64,000 nt of DNA from Allobosea sp. BH3 (GTDB lineage: Bacteria; Pseudomonadota; Alphaproteobacteria; Rhizobiales; Beijerinckiaceae): the NCBI RefSeq assembly GCF_025499465.1, contig NZ_JAIMCA010000001.1, forward strand, positions 806,001-870,000. Direction: 5' to 3'. The first letter of the stretch is position 1. Every line of letters begins with the position of its first letter. The notes below the pieces were generated by a model. It had not been told where the DNA came from, searched no databases, and saw nothing but the letters and a program-made list of their open reading frames with translations. Shown one piece after another: positions 28,169-37,260 of this stretch. Made by a program: the position numbers and the translations under genes.

Positions 28169-28609
28169 GTGGACATCGTGATCTGGAAGGAACTGGACCT
28201 GCTGCTGCGTCTCTTCGCGGGCATGGCGGCAGGAATCGTCGTCGGCTGGGAGCGGACGAACAAGCAGCGGGCCGCCGGCATCAGGACCTTCGGGCTCGTC
28301 GGTCTCGGCACCGCCGCGGCGGCGACCATCTTCAGCGCGCCGGACGAGACCGATGCCGCCAGCCGCGTCGTGCAGGGGCTTCTGACCGGCATCGGCTTTC
28401 TCGGAGCGGGCATGATCGTCCTGCGACGGGGCGACACGACCCCGCAGGGCCTGACGACGGCAGCCGCCATCTGGGTGACGGCCGCACTCGGCTGCGCAGC
28501 CGGCCTGGGCGATCACGCCATCGTCCTTACGGCGACGCTTCTCGCCTTGGTGCTGCTGCTCATCAATCACTCGGCGGAACGCCTGGCCGGGCGCGACGCC
28601 GAGCGATAG
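28169..28609 (+). CDS. MgtC/SapB family membrane protein
   Basis: A 146-residue inner-membrane protein with four hydrophobic segments. VGWERTNKQRAAGIRTFGLVGLGTA (about residues 25-49) and GLLTGIGFLGAGMIV (about 70-84) are the MgtC family signatures, including the conserved acidic and arginine residues. The GTG start at 28169 has GGGAGGG eight bases upstream. MgtC proteins modulate magnesium limitation responses and ATP synthase; this short form lacks the C-terminal ACT-like domain, like SapB. It is a single gene. Confidence 0.88.
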   Translation: MDIVIWKELDLLLRLFAGMAAGIVVGWERTNKQRAAGIRTFGLVGLGTAAAATIFSAPDETDAASRVVQGLLTGIGFLGAGMIVLRRGDTTPQGLTTAAAIWVTAALGCAAGLGDHAIVLTATLLALVLLLINHSAERLAGRDAER

Positions 28610-28766
28610 CTTACTCCCCGAAAGAGTTGGGATCTCTGCGCTGACCGAGGAGACGATCCCTCGGCGAGGGAGCGTGACCCACATCACAGTCCGGCGCTGC
28701 CCCGCGAAGCAATCTGCGGGCAGAACGCATTTCGTCCTCCGGGCAGCAACGATCGCAGGTTTACGC

Positions 28767-29105
28767 ATGAACAGGCGAGCTTTCCAGGCCGCGCGCGCAA
28801 GCGCCGTATCGGTCTGCATACTGATAACGTCCTGCGCCACCGCGATGGCCGCAGACGCCACGCGATCCCAGACGTTCCAATCAAAGGCCTGTCCCCCCTG
28901 GGACAAGGCGCTTCACCGCATGCTGGATCAGAGTGAAGAGCTCCATATCCACACGCCGGAATTGCGCGCGGTGGTGCGAGCGGAAGCTCTCAGCCTGAAG
29001 GAAAGATGCCTGCGCGATATCAGCTCCGCATCGCTCAATCGCTACGTGCTGCTGATGAAGATGCTCCACGACGATGAAGCCGACGAGGTCGAAAGCTTCG
29101 AGTAG
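28767..29105 (+). CDS. Small exported protein of unknown function
   Basis: A 112-residue protein. I chose ATG 28767 because a signal peptide follows directly (hydrophobic AVSVCILITSCATAMA). Cleavage is possible after AMA by signal peptidase I, or at ITSC if it is a lipoprotein. The mature part is charged and helical, with two cysteines (KACPPW and KERCLRD) that could form a disulfide in the periplasm. I do not recognise the family. It sits between mgtC-like and tRNA-Ala genes, with weak upstream AGG. Confidence 0.5.
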   Translation: MNRRAFQAARASAVSVCILITSCATAMAADATRSQTFQSKACPPWDKALHRMLDQSEELHIHTPELRAVVRAEALSLKERCLRDISSASLNRYVLLMKMLHDDEADEVESFE

Positions 29106-29301
29106 GCCGCCAGGATGAGGGCAGGCCAACCGAGAAGGACGAAGGGAGCGAAGCCGGGAACGGCATTCTGCCCGGGAATCGTCGGTCGCCTCGTTCCACG
29201 AAGCTGAGTCCCACCGTCCCGGCCGGCTTGCGCGCGCCGTTGCGGCAACGCGCCGCCCGGCCCGCTATCCGCAACAATATCAACAATCTATCGGAAAACC
29301 C

Positions 29302-29377
<76 letters not shown>

Positions 29378-29495
29378 AGGGCGCTGGCCTTCTAGGCTGT
29401 GCGTCGCGTGGATGTCAATCACTTCCGCCATCTGTTTTTGGCGAGTGCTGGGATATTCCGCGTCCTCCTTCCGGACAGGGGCAAAAGGAAGTTCT

Positions 29496-29786
29496 ATGCG
29501 TGCCGTTCTCGACGTGATTCTGCTCGCCCTGCAGATGTATGTATGGATCCTGATCGCCTCCGCCGTGTTCAGCTGGCTGATCGCCTTCAACGTCATCAAC
29601 ACGCGCAACCAGTTCGTCGCGACCGTCTGGGACCTGCTCTACCGCGTCACCGAGCCGGTGCTACGTCCCATCCGCGAACGCCTGCCCAGTCTCGGCGGCA
29701 TCGACATCTCGCCGATCATCCTGCTGCTGATCATCTACTTCATCCAGAGCGTGATCGTCCGCTACATCTACCCCAACGTCTTCTGA
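29496..29786 (+). CDS. YggT family membrane protein
   Basis: A 96-residue protein with two hydrophobic segments (about residues 3-27 and 68-90) and the family motif [34 protein letters not shown] between them (about residues 30-63, with conserved PxLRPIR). ATG 29496 has AAAAGGAAG seven bases upstream. YggT proteins are implicated in membrane or cell-division processes and osmotic tolerance; the exact role is unsettled. In many alphaproteobacteria a DUF167 gene is next to yggT; here the DUF167 gene is 5 kb away. Confidence 0.88.
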   Translation: MRAVLDVILLALQMYVWILIASAVFSWLIAFNVINTRNQFVATVWDLLYRVTEPVLRPIRERLPSLGGIDISPIILLLIIYFIQSVIVRYIYPNVF

Positions 29787-29898
29787 CGACGCTCGCGCCT
29801 TGCATCGGGCGCGCTTCGCGCGCTCGCACGACGCATTCGACGCCGGCGCGGGCGATATGCAACATGACGGCCTCGATCCAACCGCCTGAGGTCGCCGC

Positions 29899-31503
29899 AT
29901 GGCCGAAACCGTCCGCCCCTATCGCAGCCAGAACTGGGTGCTGAGCAAGCCCGCCGCGCGGGGCAAGCGCGGCATCGTCGTGTCGCAGAGCCGCGAAGCC
30001 GCCGAAGCGGGCGCCGCGATCCTCGAACAAGGCGGCAACGCTGCGGACGCTGCCGTCGCCGCCTGCTTCGCGCTCGCCACGGTCGAGCCCTGGAACAGCG
30101 GGCTCGGCGGCATCGGCTTCGCAGTGGTGCTGAAGGCGGGCGAGAGCCAGGCGAAAGTCGTCGATTTCGGCCCCGTCGCGCCGCACCGCGCCGACCCGGC
30201 CGATTATCCCCTCACCGGAGAGATGAAGAAGGATCTCTTCACCTGGCCGGAGGTGGTCGGCGACGTCAACATCCACGGCCCGCTCTCCTTCGTCACGCCC
30301 TCCTCCGTCGCCGGCTACGCCAAGATCAAGGAAGCCTTCGGCACGGCGCTTCCGCTCTCCGACATTCTCGCCCCCGCCATCGCACTGGCGAAGCGCGGCC
30401 TGCCGGCCGACTGGTACACCACGCTGAAGATCGCCTCTTCAGCCTCGGTGCTGCGGCTCTACGAGGAGAGCGCGCGCATCTATCTGCCGAACGGCCTGCC
30501 TCCCGTGCCGCCCTATCAGGGCTCGCCGGGCTTCATGCGCCTCGGCCAATTGTCCGAGACGCTGGAGCGGCTGGCGAAAGCCGGGCTCGACGATTTCTAT
30601 CGCGGCGACATCGCCCACGGGTTGGTCAAGGACATCGCCGCAGCCGGCGGCGTGGTGGATGCGGAGGACCTGGCCGGCTGCAAGGCCGTGCTGCGCGCTT
30701 CGCCCACCATCGACTGGCGCGGCACCCATCTGATCCACACGGCAGGCGGGCTGACCGCCGCGCCGACGCTGGAGCGTGTCGTCGCCGGCATGGACGACGC
30801 GCCGATCGAGGGCGACGGCCCCTCCGCCGCCTGGTTCGCGCAGCTCTCGCGCGTGATGCGCGACGCCTACCGCGAGCGCCTTGACGGCCTCGGCGCGGCC
30901 ACGGCCCGCGAGGGCGCCAAGGAGCCGGCCGAGACCTGCACGACCCATCTCACCGTCGTCGACGGCGAGGGCACGCTGATCTCCGTCACCACCACCCTGC
31001 TTTCCTCGATGGGCAGCCGCGTCGTTCTGCCCTCGACCGGCGTACTGATGAACAACGGCATGATGTGGTTCGATCCGCGCCCGGGCAGCGCCAACGCCAT
31101 CGCTCCCGGCGCCCGGCCGCTCTGCAACATGTGCCCTGTCGTGGTGACGCCGAAGGATGGCGGCTGGCCGCGCCTCGCGGCCGGATCCTCCGGCGGGCGG
31201 CGCATTCTCGCGAGCGTCTACCAGACGCTGGCCTGGCAGCTCGATTTCGGCATGAGCACGGAGGAAACGGCGCATCAGCCGCGCATCGACGTCTCCGGCC
31301 CGGATTCCACCAGCGCCGACGCCAATCTCCCGGCCGAGACGCTCGCGGCGCTGGAGAAGGCCGGCCCGACCACGCCGGTCGAGCATGCCGTGCTGCCGAT
31401 CAACTTCGCCTGCCCGAACTTCATCCGCGTCGACCGCGACGGCGCCGAAGCTTCGAGCGACGCCGCCTCCCCCTGGTCGGCGGCCGTGGCGGCCAAGCAC
31501 TAA
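29899..31503 (+). CDS. Gamma-glutamyltransferase-like Ntn-hydrolase (second copy)
   Basis: A 534-residue member of the Ggt family, well diverged from the one at 20193. The nucleophile threonine is in ETCTTHLTVVDGEG (about residues 346-359), followed by SVTTTLLSSMGSRVVLP. The large-subunit start reads GIVVSQSREAAEAGAAILEQGGNAADAAVAA, the conserved family opening. It has no signal peptide, so a cytoplasmic amidohydrolase or acylase role is more likely than glutathione breakdown. A peptide-type binding protein and an amidase are encoded convergently next to it, suggesting peptide or amide use. Confidence 0.83.
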   Translation: MAETVRPYRSQNWVLSKPAARGKRGIVVSQSREAAEAGAAILEQGGNAADAAVAACFALATVEPWNSGLGGIGFAVVLKAGESQAKVVDFGPVAPHRADPADYPLTGEMKKDLFTWPEVVGDVNIHGPLSFVTPSSVAGYAKIKEAFGTALPLSDILAPAIALAKRGLPADWYTTLKIASSASVLRLYEESARIYLPNGLPPVPPYQGSPGFMRLGQLSETLERLAKAGLDDFYRGDIAHGLVKDIAAAGGVVDAEDLAGCKAVLRASPTIDWRGTHLIHTAGGLTAAPTLERVVAGMDDAPIEGDGPSAAWFAQLSRVMRDAYRERLDGLGAATAREGAKEPAETCTTHLTVVDGEGTLISVTTTLLSSMGSRVVLPSTGVLMNNGMMWFDPRPGSANAIAPGARPLCNMCPVVVTPKDGGWPRLAAGSSGGRRILASVYQTLAWQLDFGMSTEETAHQPRIDVSGPDSTSADANLPAETLAALEKAGPTTPVEHAVLPINFACPNFIRVDRDGAEASSDAASPWSAAVAAKH

Positions 31504-31523
31504 CGCAACAAGCACTGAAAACA

Positions 31524-31552
31524 ATCCGGGGCGGGCAAGGCCCGCCCCGGAT
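31524..31552. terminator. Bidirectional hairpin terminator
   Basis: A perfect 13-bp GC-rich stem (31524-31536 with 31540-31552) around the loop AAG, placed in the 58 bases between the convergent Ggt-like and binding-protein genes. A-rich sequence flanks the left side (AAAACA), which gives a T-rich tail to minus-strand transcripts. Confidence 0.85.
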
Positions 31553-31561
31553 CTCGTCGCG

Positions 31562-33151
31562 TCAGACCCGCTTCAGGCCCCACGGATAGGGCGCGGAACC
31601 CGACAGCATGCCGGTGAGGTTCTTGCGGTAGGCCGTGCGGATGACGAACTGGCCGAGCGGGATCGTCGCCACCTCTTCCAGCGCCAGCCGGCCGAGCGTC
31701 ACCGCGGCCTTGCGCTGAGCGGCGGGATCTTCCGCGAACAGCCATTCCTGCGCCAGCTCCTCGGCCTTCGGGCTGTTCCACCAGCCGAACCAGCCCTTCT
31801 CGCCCTGGCCACGCACCAGGCTCGACAACGCAGGGCTGCCCCAGCCGGGCGTCGGGCCGGTCGTATGGAAGATGCTCCACCCGCCCTTCTCCACCGGCTC
31901 GCGGCTGTTGCGGCGCTGGATCACCGTGCCCCAGTCGCTCGCCGCGAATTCGACGTTCATGCCCATCTGCTTGAGGAGCTCGTAGGTCACGTCGCCCAGC
32001 GGGCCGATGTCGGGGAAGTCGGTCGGGTTGATGATGACCACCTTCTCGCCATTGTAGCCGGACTCCTTCAGCGCGGCCTTGGCCTTGTCGAGGCTCGCCG
32101 GCATCAGGTCGGTCTGCTCGCCGTCGTAATAGGGCGTGCCGTGCCACCACAGGCTGCGGCAGACCTTCCAGGTCGACGTATCGTCGCCCTGGGTCGCCCG
32201 CATGTAGTCTTCCTGGTTGACCGCCATGCGGACGGCGGCCCTGACCTTCGGATTGTTGAAGGGCGGCTGCAGATGGTTGAGGCGCATGATCGAGCCACGC
32301 CCGGCCTTGTCGATGACCTCGCGCGTGATGTCCGCGTTCGCCGCGAGCATCGGCTGCAGGTCCGACAGCGGGCGCTCCCACCAGTCGACCTCGCCCTTGA
32401 TCAGCGCGCTGGCCGCGGTCGACGGGTCGGGCATGACCTGCCATTCGATCGTCTTGAAATGCGCGACCTTGCCGCCCGCATTGCGGCTCGGCGGCTCGCT
32501 GCGGGGCTTGTAGCCGTCGAATTTCTCGTAGGTGACCTTGCTGCCCGAGACATAGCCCGAGGCGATGAACTTGTAGGGGCCGGACCCGATCATCTCGGTG
32601 ACCTGCTTGGTCGCGTCGGTCAGCGCCAGCCGCTCGGGCATGATGAAGGGCGGCTGGTCGGCCTTGGAGAGGCAGTCGAGCATCAGCGGGAAGGGCCGCT
32701 TCAGCTTGATCTCGATGGTGCGGTCGTCCGGCGCGCCATAGCTCTCGACCACCCCGCCGAGCAGCTGGCCGTAGGGGTCCCGCTGCGTCCAGCGCTTGAT
32801 GCTCTGCACGCAGTCCTTGGCCAGAACGGGCGAGCCGTCATGGAACTGCAGCCCGTCGCGCAGCTTGATGCGCCAGGTCTTGTTGTCGGCCGAGACCTCA
32901 TGGCCTTCCGCCATCTGCGGCTGCGGCTTGGAATCGAGATCCTGCCCGTACAGCGTGTCGAAGACGAAGTAGCCGTGATTGTTGGTCACGGTCGCCGTCG
33001 TCCAGATCGGATCGAGCGAGGTCAGGTTGGCCTGAGGCACGAATTTCAGCAGATCCGGGCTGGCGCTCTGCGCGAGTGCGCTGCCGGTTGCGAAGCGGCC
33101 GAGTGCGGCGGCTGCGACCGTGCCTTTCAGGAATGTACGGCGTTTCATCAA
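31562..33151 (-). CDS. ABC transporter substrate-binding protein, DppA/OppA (SBP_bac_5) family
   Basis: A 529-residue periplasmic solute-binding protein of family 5 (dipeptides, oligopeptides, nickel, opines). The N-terminus MMKRRTFLKGTVAAAALG carries a twin-arginine signal (RRTFLKG), with cleavage around ALA-QSA. The mature domain has the family layout (QANLTSLDPIWTTATVTNNH near residues 40-59, DGLQFHDGSPVLAKDCVQSIKRW near 98-120). No permease or ATPase genes adjoin it, so it is an orphan binding protein that must share a transporter. The amidase gene upstream on the same strand may be co-transcribed. Confidence 0.86.
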   Translation of the reverse strand: MMKRRTFLKGTVAAAALGRFATGSALAQSASPDLLKFVPQANLTSLDPIWTTATVTNNHGYFVFDTLYGQDLDSKPQPQMAEGHEVSADNKTWRIKLRDGLQFHDGSPVLAKDCVQSIKRWTQRDPYGQLLGGVVESYGAPDDRTIEIKLKRPFPLMLDCLSKADQPPFIMPERLALTDATKQVTEMIGSGPYKFIASGYVSGSKVTYEKFDGYKPRSEPPSRNAGGKVAHFKTIEWQVMPDPSTAASALIKGEVDWWERPLSDLQPMLAANADITREVIDKAGRGSIMRLNHLQPPFNNPKVRAAVRMAVNQEDYMRATQGDDTSTWKVCRSLWWHGTPYYDGEQTDLMPASLDKAKAALKESGYNGEKVVIINPTDFPDIGPLGDVTYELLKQMGMNVEFAASDWGTVIQRRNSREPVEKGGWSIFHTTGPTPGWGSPALSSLVRGQGEKGWFGWWNSPKAEELAQEWLFAEDPAAQRKAAVTLGRLALEEVATIPLGQFVIRTAYRKNLTGMLSGSAPYPWGLKRV

Positions 33152-33194
33152 GTCTTTCCCCTCAGTCTAGTCATTGCTGGATGTGAATCCGGCA

Positions 33195-33227
33195 GCGTCG
33201 AGCGCATCCGGCAGGATGCCTCGACGC
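33195..33227 (-). terminator. Hairpin after the amidase gene
   Basis: Arms GCGTCGAG (33195-33202) and CTCGACGC (33220-33227) plus inner arms GCATCC/GGATGC (33204-33209 with 33214-33219) make a 14-bp stem with one bulged base and the loop GGCA. It is located 20 bases past the amidase stop on the minus strand and 44 bases before the binding-protein start, so it may separate the two genes. No T-run follows. Confidence 0.6.
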
Positions 33228-33246
33228 CAATCATAGGGCATTGAGC

Positions 33247-34740
33247 TTACGCAAAGCCTATGAAGTTCGGGCTTTCGCTGATCGGGCGCGCCTTGGCGAG
33301 CTTGGCGAGGTCCGGCACTGGCCGTGCCGTCAGCGGGTCGCCCGCGAGCGCCGCTTCCAGAGCGGCCGCCACCGCCAGCACCTTGGCGTCGCCGCCGCGG
33401 GGACCGACGATCTGCAGGCCGAAGGGCATGCCGTTCCGGTCAAGCCCAACCGGCAGCGAGATCGCCGGATGCCCGACGGTCGTGACGGCATAGGCCAGCG
33501 CCAGCCAGTGGAAATAGGTCCGCGTCGGCTTGCCGTCGATCTCGGCCGGGAAGAGCTCGGTCCAGGGCCGCGGGCTCAGCGTCACGGCTGGCGAGAGGAT
33601 GACGTCGTAGTGCTCGAAGAAGCTCTGCCAGCGCAGATAGGCCTGCGTCTGGAGCTGCAGCGCCCGCGTGACGTCGAGGGCGGAATAGCGCAGCCCCTCC
33701 TCGACATTGGCCCGAACGTTCGGCCCGACCATGTCCGGCGTATCACGCACCTTGTCGCGGTGGCTGGCGAGGAAGGCCACCGCGCGCAGCACTTCGAAAG
33801 CCTCGTCCGTGCCCGAGCAATCCGGCGTCGCCGCCTCGGCGGAGCCGAAGAGATGGCTGAAGGCGCCGGTCTTCTCGGCGAAGACCTCGCGGATGTGCTT
33901 CTCCGTCGGCGCGAAGCCGAAATCCGGGGTCAGCGCCACCTTGAGCGAAGCGAGGTCGATCGAGGCCGGCCGGGCGAAATCCTCCGGCCGGCGCACCGTC
34001 TGGCCGTGGATCGTCGTGGCGAGCGGGTCGCGGGCGTCATCGGAGACCATGGTCGAGAGCAGCAGGCAGAGATCCGGCACATTGCGCGCCATCGGCCCCA
34101 GCACCGGCAGCGGGCTCCAGCCGACCGCACGCTTCTCGCTCGGCACGAGGCCGGGCGTCGGGCGGAAGCCGACGATGCCGTTGAAGGCGGCCGGGTTGCG
34201 CAGCGAGCCGCCGGTGTCCGAGCCGGTGGCGATCGGCACCATATTCGTCGCCAGCACGACGCCCGATCCGCCGGAGGAGCCGGCCGCGCTCTTCGTGGGG
34301 TCGAAGGGATTGCCGGTCACGCCGTAGACGGCGTTGCGGGTGTTCGCGCCCGCGCCCCATTCCGGCGTGTTGGTCTTGCCGGCGATGATCGCCCCGGCCT
34401 TGCGCACCGAGGAGACGATCAGCTGGTCTTCCTTCGGCACGAAATCGCGATAGAGCGGGCTGCCATAGGTCGTGCGCAGGCCAGCGACGTTCTCCAGATC
34501 CTTGATGCCCACGGGCAGGCCGTGCAGCGCGCCGAGCGCATCGCCGCGCATCGTGGCCTCATCGGCGGCCGACGCTGCCTTGCGGGCCTGTTCGTCATCG
34601 CGCGCCACCATCGCGTTCACGGCCGGATCGACGGCATCCATGCGGCGGATGCAGCTTTCGAGCAGTTCTCGCGCCGAGAGCTTCTTGGCTCCGATCAGCG
34701 CGCGCGCCTCGACGGCGTTGAGATCACAGGGTTCGGTCAA
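33247..34740 (-). CDS. Amidase (amidase signature family)
   Basis: A 497-residue hydrolase. I chose the TTG at 34740 because GGAGAG lies about eight bases upstream; an in-frame TTG at 34773 gives 508 residues. The Ser-cisSer-Lys site is visible: lysine in LPVGIKDLENV (about residue 75), the serine cluster in SAAGSSGGSGV (about 146-156) and the catalytic serine in GSDTGGSLRNPAA (about 167-179). These enzymes hydrolyse diverse amides; the substrate is not determined. It is grouped with a peptide-type binding protein and a Ggt-like enzyme, consistent with use of amide or peptide nitrogen. Confidence 0.9.
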   Translation of the reverse strand: MTEPCDLNAVEARALIGAKKLSARELLESCIRRMDAVDPAVNAMVARDDEQARKAASAADEATMRGDALGALHGLPVGIKDLENVAGLRTTYGSPLYRDFVPKEDQLIVSSVRKAGAIIAGKTNTPEWGAGANTRNAVYGVTGNPFDPTKSAAGSSGGSGVVLATNMVPIATGSDTGGSLRNPAAFNGIVGFRPTPGLVPSEKRAVGWSPLPVLGPMARNVPDLCLLLSTMVSDDARDPLATTIHGQTVRRPEDFARPASIDLASLKVALTPDFGFAPTEKHIREVFAEKTGAFSHLFGSAEAATPDCSGTDEAFEVLRAVAFLASHRDKVRDTPDMVGPNVRANVEEGLRYSALDVTRALQLQTQAYLRWQSFFEHYDVILSPAVTLSPRPWTELFPAEIDGKPTRTYFHWLALAYAVTTVGHPAISLPVGLDRNGMPFGLQIVGPRGGDAKVLAVAAALEAALAGDPLTARPVPDLAKLAKARPISESPNFIGFA

Positions 34741-34873
34741 GTCAGGCTCTCCATTGCGCGCGCCCCCTCGCAAACGTTATGCCGCGGAAGCCGCGGGCGC
34801 AGACTAGGGAGCGGGAGCGCCGGATGTCCATGTCCTGGTGGCGCATGGCCGCCCCCACCTGAAGAGAGGGCTC

Positions 34874-35203
34874 ATGTACGATCCGACCGGCCGGCCCTGG
34901 CGGGAAACGAAGGAGGGCCTCGCCCTCAGCGTCAGGCTCACCCCGCGCGGCGGGCGCGATGCGCTCGAGGGCATCGAGACGCTGGCCGACGGCAGGAGCG
35001 TGCTGAAGGCGCGCGTGCGCGCTGCTCCCACCGAAGGCGAGGCGAATGCGGCCCTCATCCAGCTCCTGGCAAAGGAGCTGGGGCTTTCCCGCTCGCAGAT
35101 ATCGATCGCGGCCGGCGCCAGCGCGCGGCTGAAGACCGTTGCACTCAGGGGGCATGCCCAGCCCCTGATCGCTACGCTGGAAGCCCGCCTCCCCAGCTCG
35201 TGA
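34874..35203 (+). CDS. DUF167 (YggU-like) protein
   Basis: A 109-residue protein with the DUF167 pattern LALSVRLTPRGGRDALEG (about residues 17-34) and LKARVRAAPTEGEANAALIQLLAKELGLSRSQI (about 44-76). ATG 34874 has GAGAGGG four bases upstream. The family is small, cytoplasmic and of unknown function. The carbonic anhydrase gene starts 49 bases later on the same strand. Confidence 0.88.
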   Translation: MYDPTGRPWRETKEGLALSVRLTPRGGRDALEGIETLADGRSVLKARVRAAPTEGEANAALIQLLAKELGLSRSQISIAAGASARLKTVALRGHAQPLIATLEARLPSS

Positions 35204-35251
35204 CGCCGCCCCGGCTTGACGGAAGCCGCCGTTTCCTGTTCGAGAAGGCGC

Positions 35252-35950
35252 ATGGAAAAGCCTGCAGAGCCGTTCCCGCAGCGCCTGACGGAAGGCTATC
35301 GCACCTTCCTCGACGATCGTTTCATCCGCGAGCAGAGCCGATATGAAGAGCTCGGCGAGCACGGGCAGACGCCGAAGATCATGCTGATCGGCTGCTGCGA
35401 TTCGCGTGTCTCGCCGGAGGTGATCTTCGATGCCCGGCCGGGTGAGATGTTCGTCGCGCGCAACATCGCCAATCTCGTGCCGCCCTTCCAGCCGGACGAC
35501 CAGCTCCACGGCACCTCGGCGGCACTCGAATACGCAATCCAGGCTCTCAAGGTCCAGCACATCGTCGTGCTCGGCCATGGCCGCTGCGGCGGCATCCGCG
35601 CCTTCGCCGACGACAGCCAGCAGGCGCTCTCGCCGGGTGACTTCATCGGCAAGTGGATCACGCTGATCGGCCCGGCCGCGGAGCGCACCGGCGGGCGCGG
35701 CCGCAACGAGAACTTCGACGATTATCTGCAGCGTCTGGAGCTCGCCTCGATCCAGCAATCGATCGCCAATCTGCGCACCTTCCCCTGTGTCCAGATTCTC
35801 GAGAGCAAGGGCAGGCTGCATCTGCACGGCGCCTATTTCGCCGTCGCCACCGGTGTGCTGATGATCCTCGATCCGGCCACCGGCCAGTTCATCCCCGCCG
35901 TCGGCGAGATGCCCAAGCGCGTCCAGCAGATCCGCTGCTCCGAAGCGTGA
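35252..35950 (+). CDS. Beta-class carbonic anhydrase
   Basis: A 232-residue enzyme interconverting CO2 and bicarbonate. The zinc ligands and dyad appear as [10 protein letters not shown] (Cys and Asp-Arg, about residues 49-58) and LGHGRCGG (His and Cys, about 107-114), in the standard beta-CA order. I chose ATG 35252 because GAGAAGG lies just upstream; an earlier start would add 12 unrelated residues. It is cytoplasmic, with no signal peptide. Confidence 0.93.
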   Translation: MEKPAEPFPQRLTEGYRTFLDDRFIREQSRYEELGEHGQTPKIMLIGCCDSRVSPEVIFDARPGEMFVARNIANLVPPFQPDDQLHGTSAALEYAIQALKVQHIVVLGHGRCGGIRAFADDSQQALSPGDFIGKWITLIGPAAERTGGRGRNENFDDYLQRLELASIQQSIANLRTFPCVQILESKGRLHLHGAYFAVATGVLMILDPATGQFIPAVGEMPKRVQQIRCSEA

Positions 35951-35957
35951 GTTCCGC

Positions 35958-36012
35958 GCGTCATCCCGTGTCTGCGCAGCAGCATTGCGTGCGCAGCGCG
36001 TGCGGGATGACA
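35958..36012. repeat. Extragenic palindrome, CATCCCG family, copy 1
   Basis: GCGTCATCCCGTG at the left end is matched by GCACGCGGGATGAC-like sequence on the other strand at the right end, with an internal GCGCAGC/GCTGCGC-like repeat. It lies between the convergent carbonic anhydrase and xerD genes. Its ends match those of the larger element at 53682-53804. Confidence 0.6.
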
Positions 36013-36020
36013 TGCCACAT

Positions 36021-36950
36021 TCAGTCCCCGTCCGAGAGCGGATGGAGATCGCGCACCATGCTCTTCAGCCGCTCGTCGAGGACATGGGTGTAGATTTGCG
36101 TCGTCGCGATATCGGCATGGCCGAGCAGTTCCTGCACCACGCGCAAATCGGCGCCGTTCTGCAGCAGATGGCTGGCGAAGGCATGGCGCAGCACATGCGG
36201 GCTCAGCGCCGGGCCCCGTAATCCGGCCGCCCCCGCCAGGGCCTTGAGATCGCGCGCGACGGCCTGCCGCGTCAGATGCCCGCTCTCGCCATCCGAGGGA
36301 AAGAGCCAGCGGCCCAGCACGTCGCCGACCTCCTTCAGCGCCGCGAGCCAGTCCCGCGCCGCCTGCCGCGCCGCCTCGTTCAGCGGCACGAGCCGTTCCT
36401 TGTCGCCCTTGCCGCGCACGATCAGGAAGCGCTCGCGTGTCGTCGCAGCCGAGAGCGGCAGCGCGATCAGCTCCGAGACGCGCAGGCCCGTGGCATAGAG
36501 CATCTCGACGAGGCAGCGCATCCTGAGCGCCTTGAGTTGGCCGGCCTTGCTCAGCCCTTCGCGCGTGCAGGCGGCCCGCGCCTCCTCCAGCAGCCGGTCG
36601 ACATCGCCGACCGAAACCACCTTGGGCAGCGGCCGGCCCTGGCGCGGGCCGGAGATCGCGGCGGAGGGATCGCTGCCGGCCAGCCCCTCCGTATAGAGGA
36701 AGCGGTGAAACTGCCGCACGGCCGAAAGCCGGCGCGCCGCCGAAGAGGCCTTCAGGCCCCGCGCCGAAAGATCGGAGAGCCAGCCGCGGATATCTTCCGC
36801 CGCCGCCGCATCCGGCGCCTTGCCGCCCAGGAATTCGAGATAGTCTGAGACATCCCGTTCATAGGCTTCGAGCGTGTTGCGCGCGGCGCCGCGCTCGGCG
36901 GCCAGCATGTCGAGGAAGGAATTCAGCCGCTGGCGCGACAGCCGGCTCAT
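36021..36950 (-). CDS. xerD: Tyrosine recombinase XerD
   Basis: A 309-residue site-specific recombinase that, with XerC, resolves chromosome dimers at dif. The N-terminal SAM-like domain (about residues 5-90) is followed by the catalytic domain with the first arginine in [10 protein letters not shown] (about 153-162), lysine in [13 protein letters not shown], the HxxR box in [14 protein letters not shown] (about 251-264), and [15 protein letters not shown] with the nucleophilic tyrosine near residue 288. Its location beside aroK-aroB is the standard alphaproteobacterial chromosomal context, which argues against a mobile-element integrase. The start overlaps the stop of a small membrane protein gene. 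Confidence 0.92.
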   Translation of the reverse strand: MSRLSRQRLNSFLDMLAAERGAARNTLEAYERDVSDYLEFLGGKAPDAAAAEDIRGWLSDLSARGLKASSAARRLSAVRQFHRFLYTEGLAGSDPSAAISGPRQGRPLPKVVSVGDVDRLLEEARAACTREGLSKAGQLKALRMRCLVEMLYATGLRVSELIALPLSAATTRERFLIVRGKGDKERLVPLNEAARQAARDWLAALKEVGDVLGRWLFPSDGESGHLTRQAVARDLKALAGAAGLRGPALSPHVLRHAFASHLLQNGADLRVVQELLGHADIATTQIYTHVLDERLKSMVRDLHPLSDGD

Positions 36951-37093
36951 TTCGGGTGGAGCTTCTCGGGCGGCACGATCTCGATCATCTCTCGCGGCAC
37001 CGGCTTGACGAAGGTGACGAGCGCGACCATCCCTCCGAAGACCAGCCCCGCGACAACGGCGACGAAAACGAGGAAACGGAACAGCGTCGGCAC
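36947..37093 (-). CDS. Small single-span membrane protein upstream of xerD
   Basis: A 48-residue reading frame on the minus strand, starting at GTG 37093 (GAGAA about nine bases upstream) and ending with TGA that overlaps the xerD ATG (ATGA). It translates to a short start PTLFRFL, one hydrophobic helix of about 20 residues (VFVAVVAGLVFGGMVALVTFV) and a proline/charge-rich tail [16 protein letters not shown]. The translational coupling and codon use argue that it is real. I recall similar short proteins before xerD in other Hyphomicrobiales, sometimes mislabelled histidine kinase. The function is unknown. Confidence 0.7.
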   Translation of the reverse strand: MPTLFRFLVFVAVVAGLVFGGMVALVTFVKPVPREMIEIVPPEKLHPK

Positions 37094-37260
37094 GTCGAAT
37101 CGGTTCTCGTCAATCGCTGGGCAGGGGCGCGGCGCACCCGGTTATCCCCGATGCATGTGGGGCAGCGCAAGAGCCGGAGGCGCGGGCGCGCCAAAAGTCA
37201 TGACGAAGGCATGACGCCGCCTGCGGCCGCATGCTACAGGCGTGCCGAGGAAACAACGTC

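Noticed and set aside
36021..36950. Integrase of a genomic island
   Set aside because: The recombinase has XerD length and motifs and sits in the conserved xerD-aroK-aroB context; no att-like repeats, no phage genes and no tRNA at its edge.
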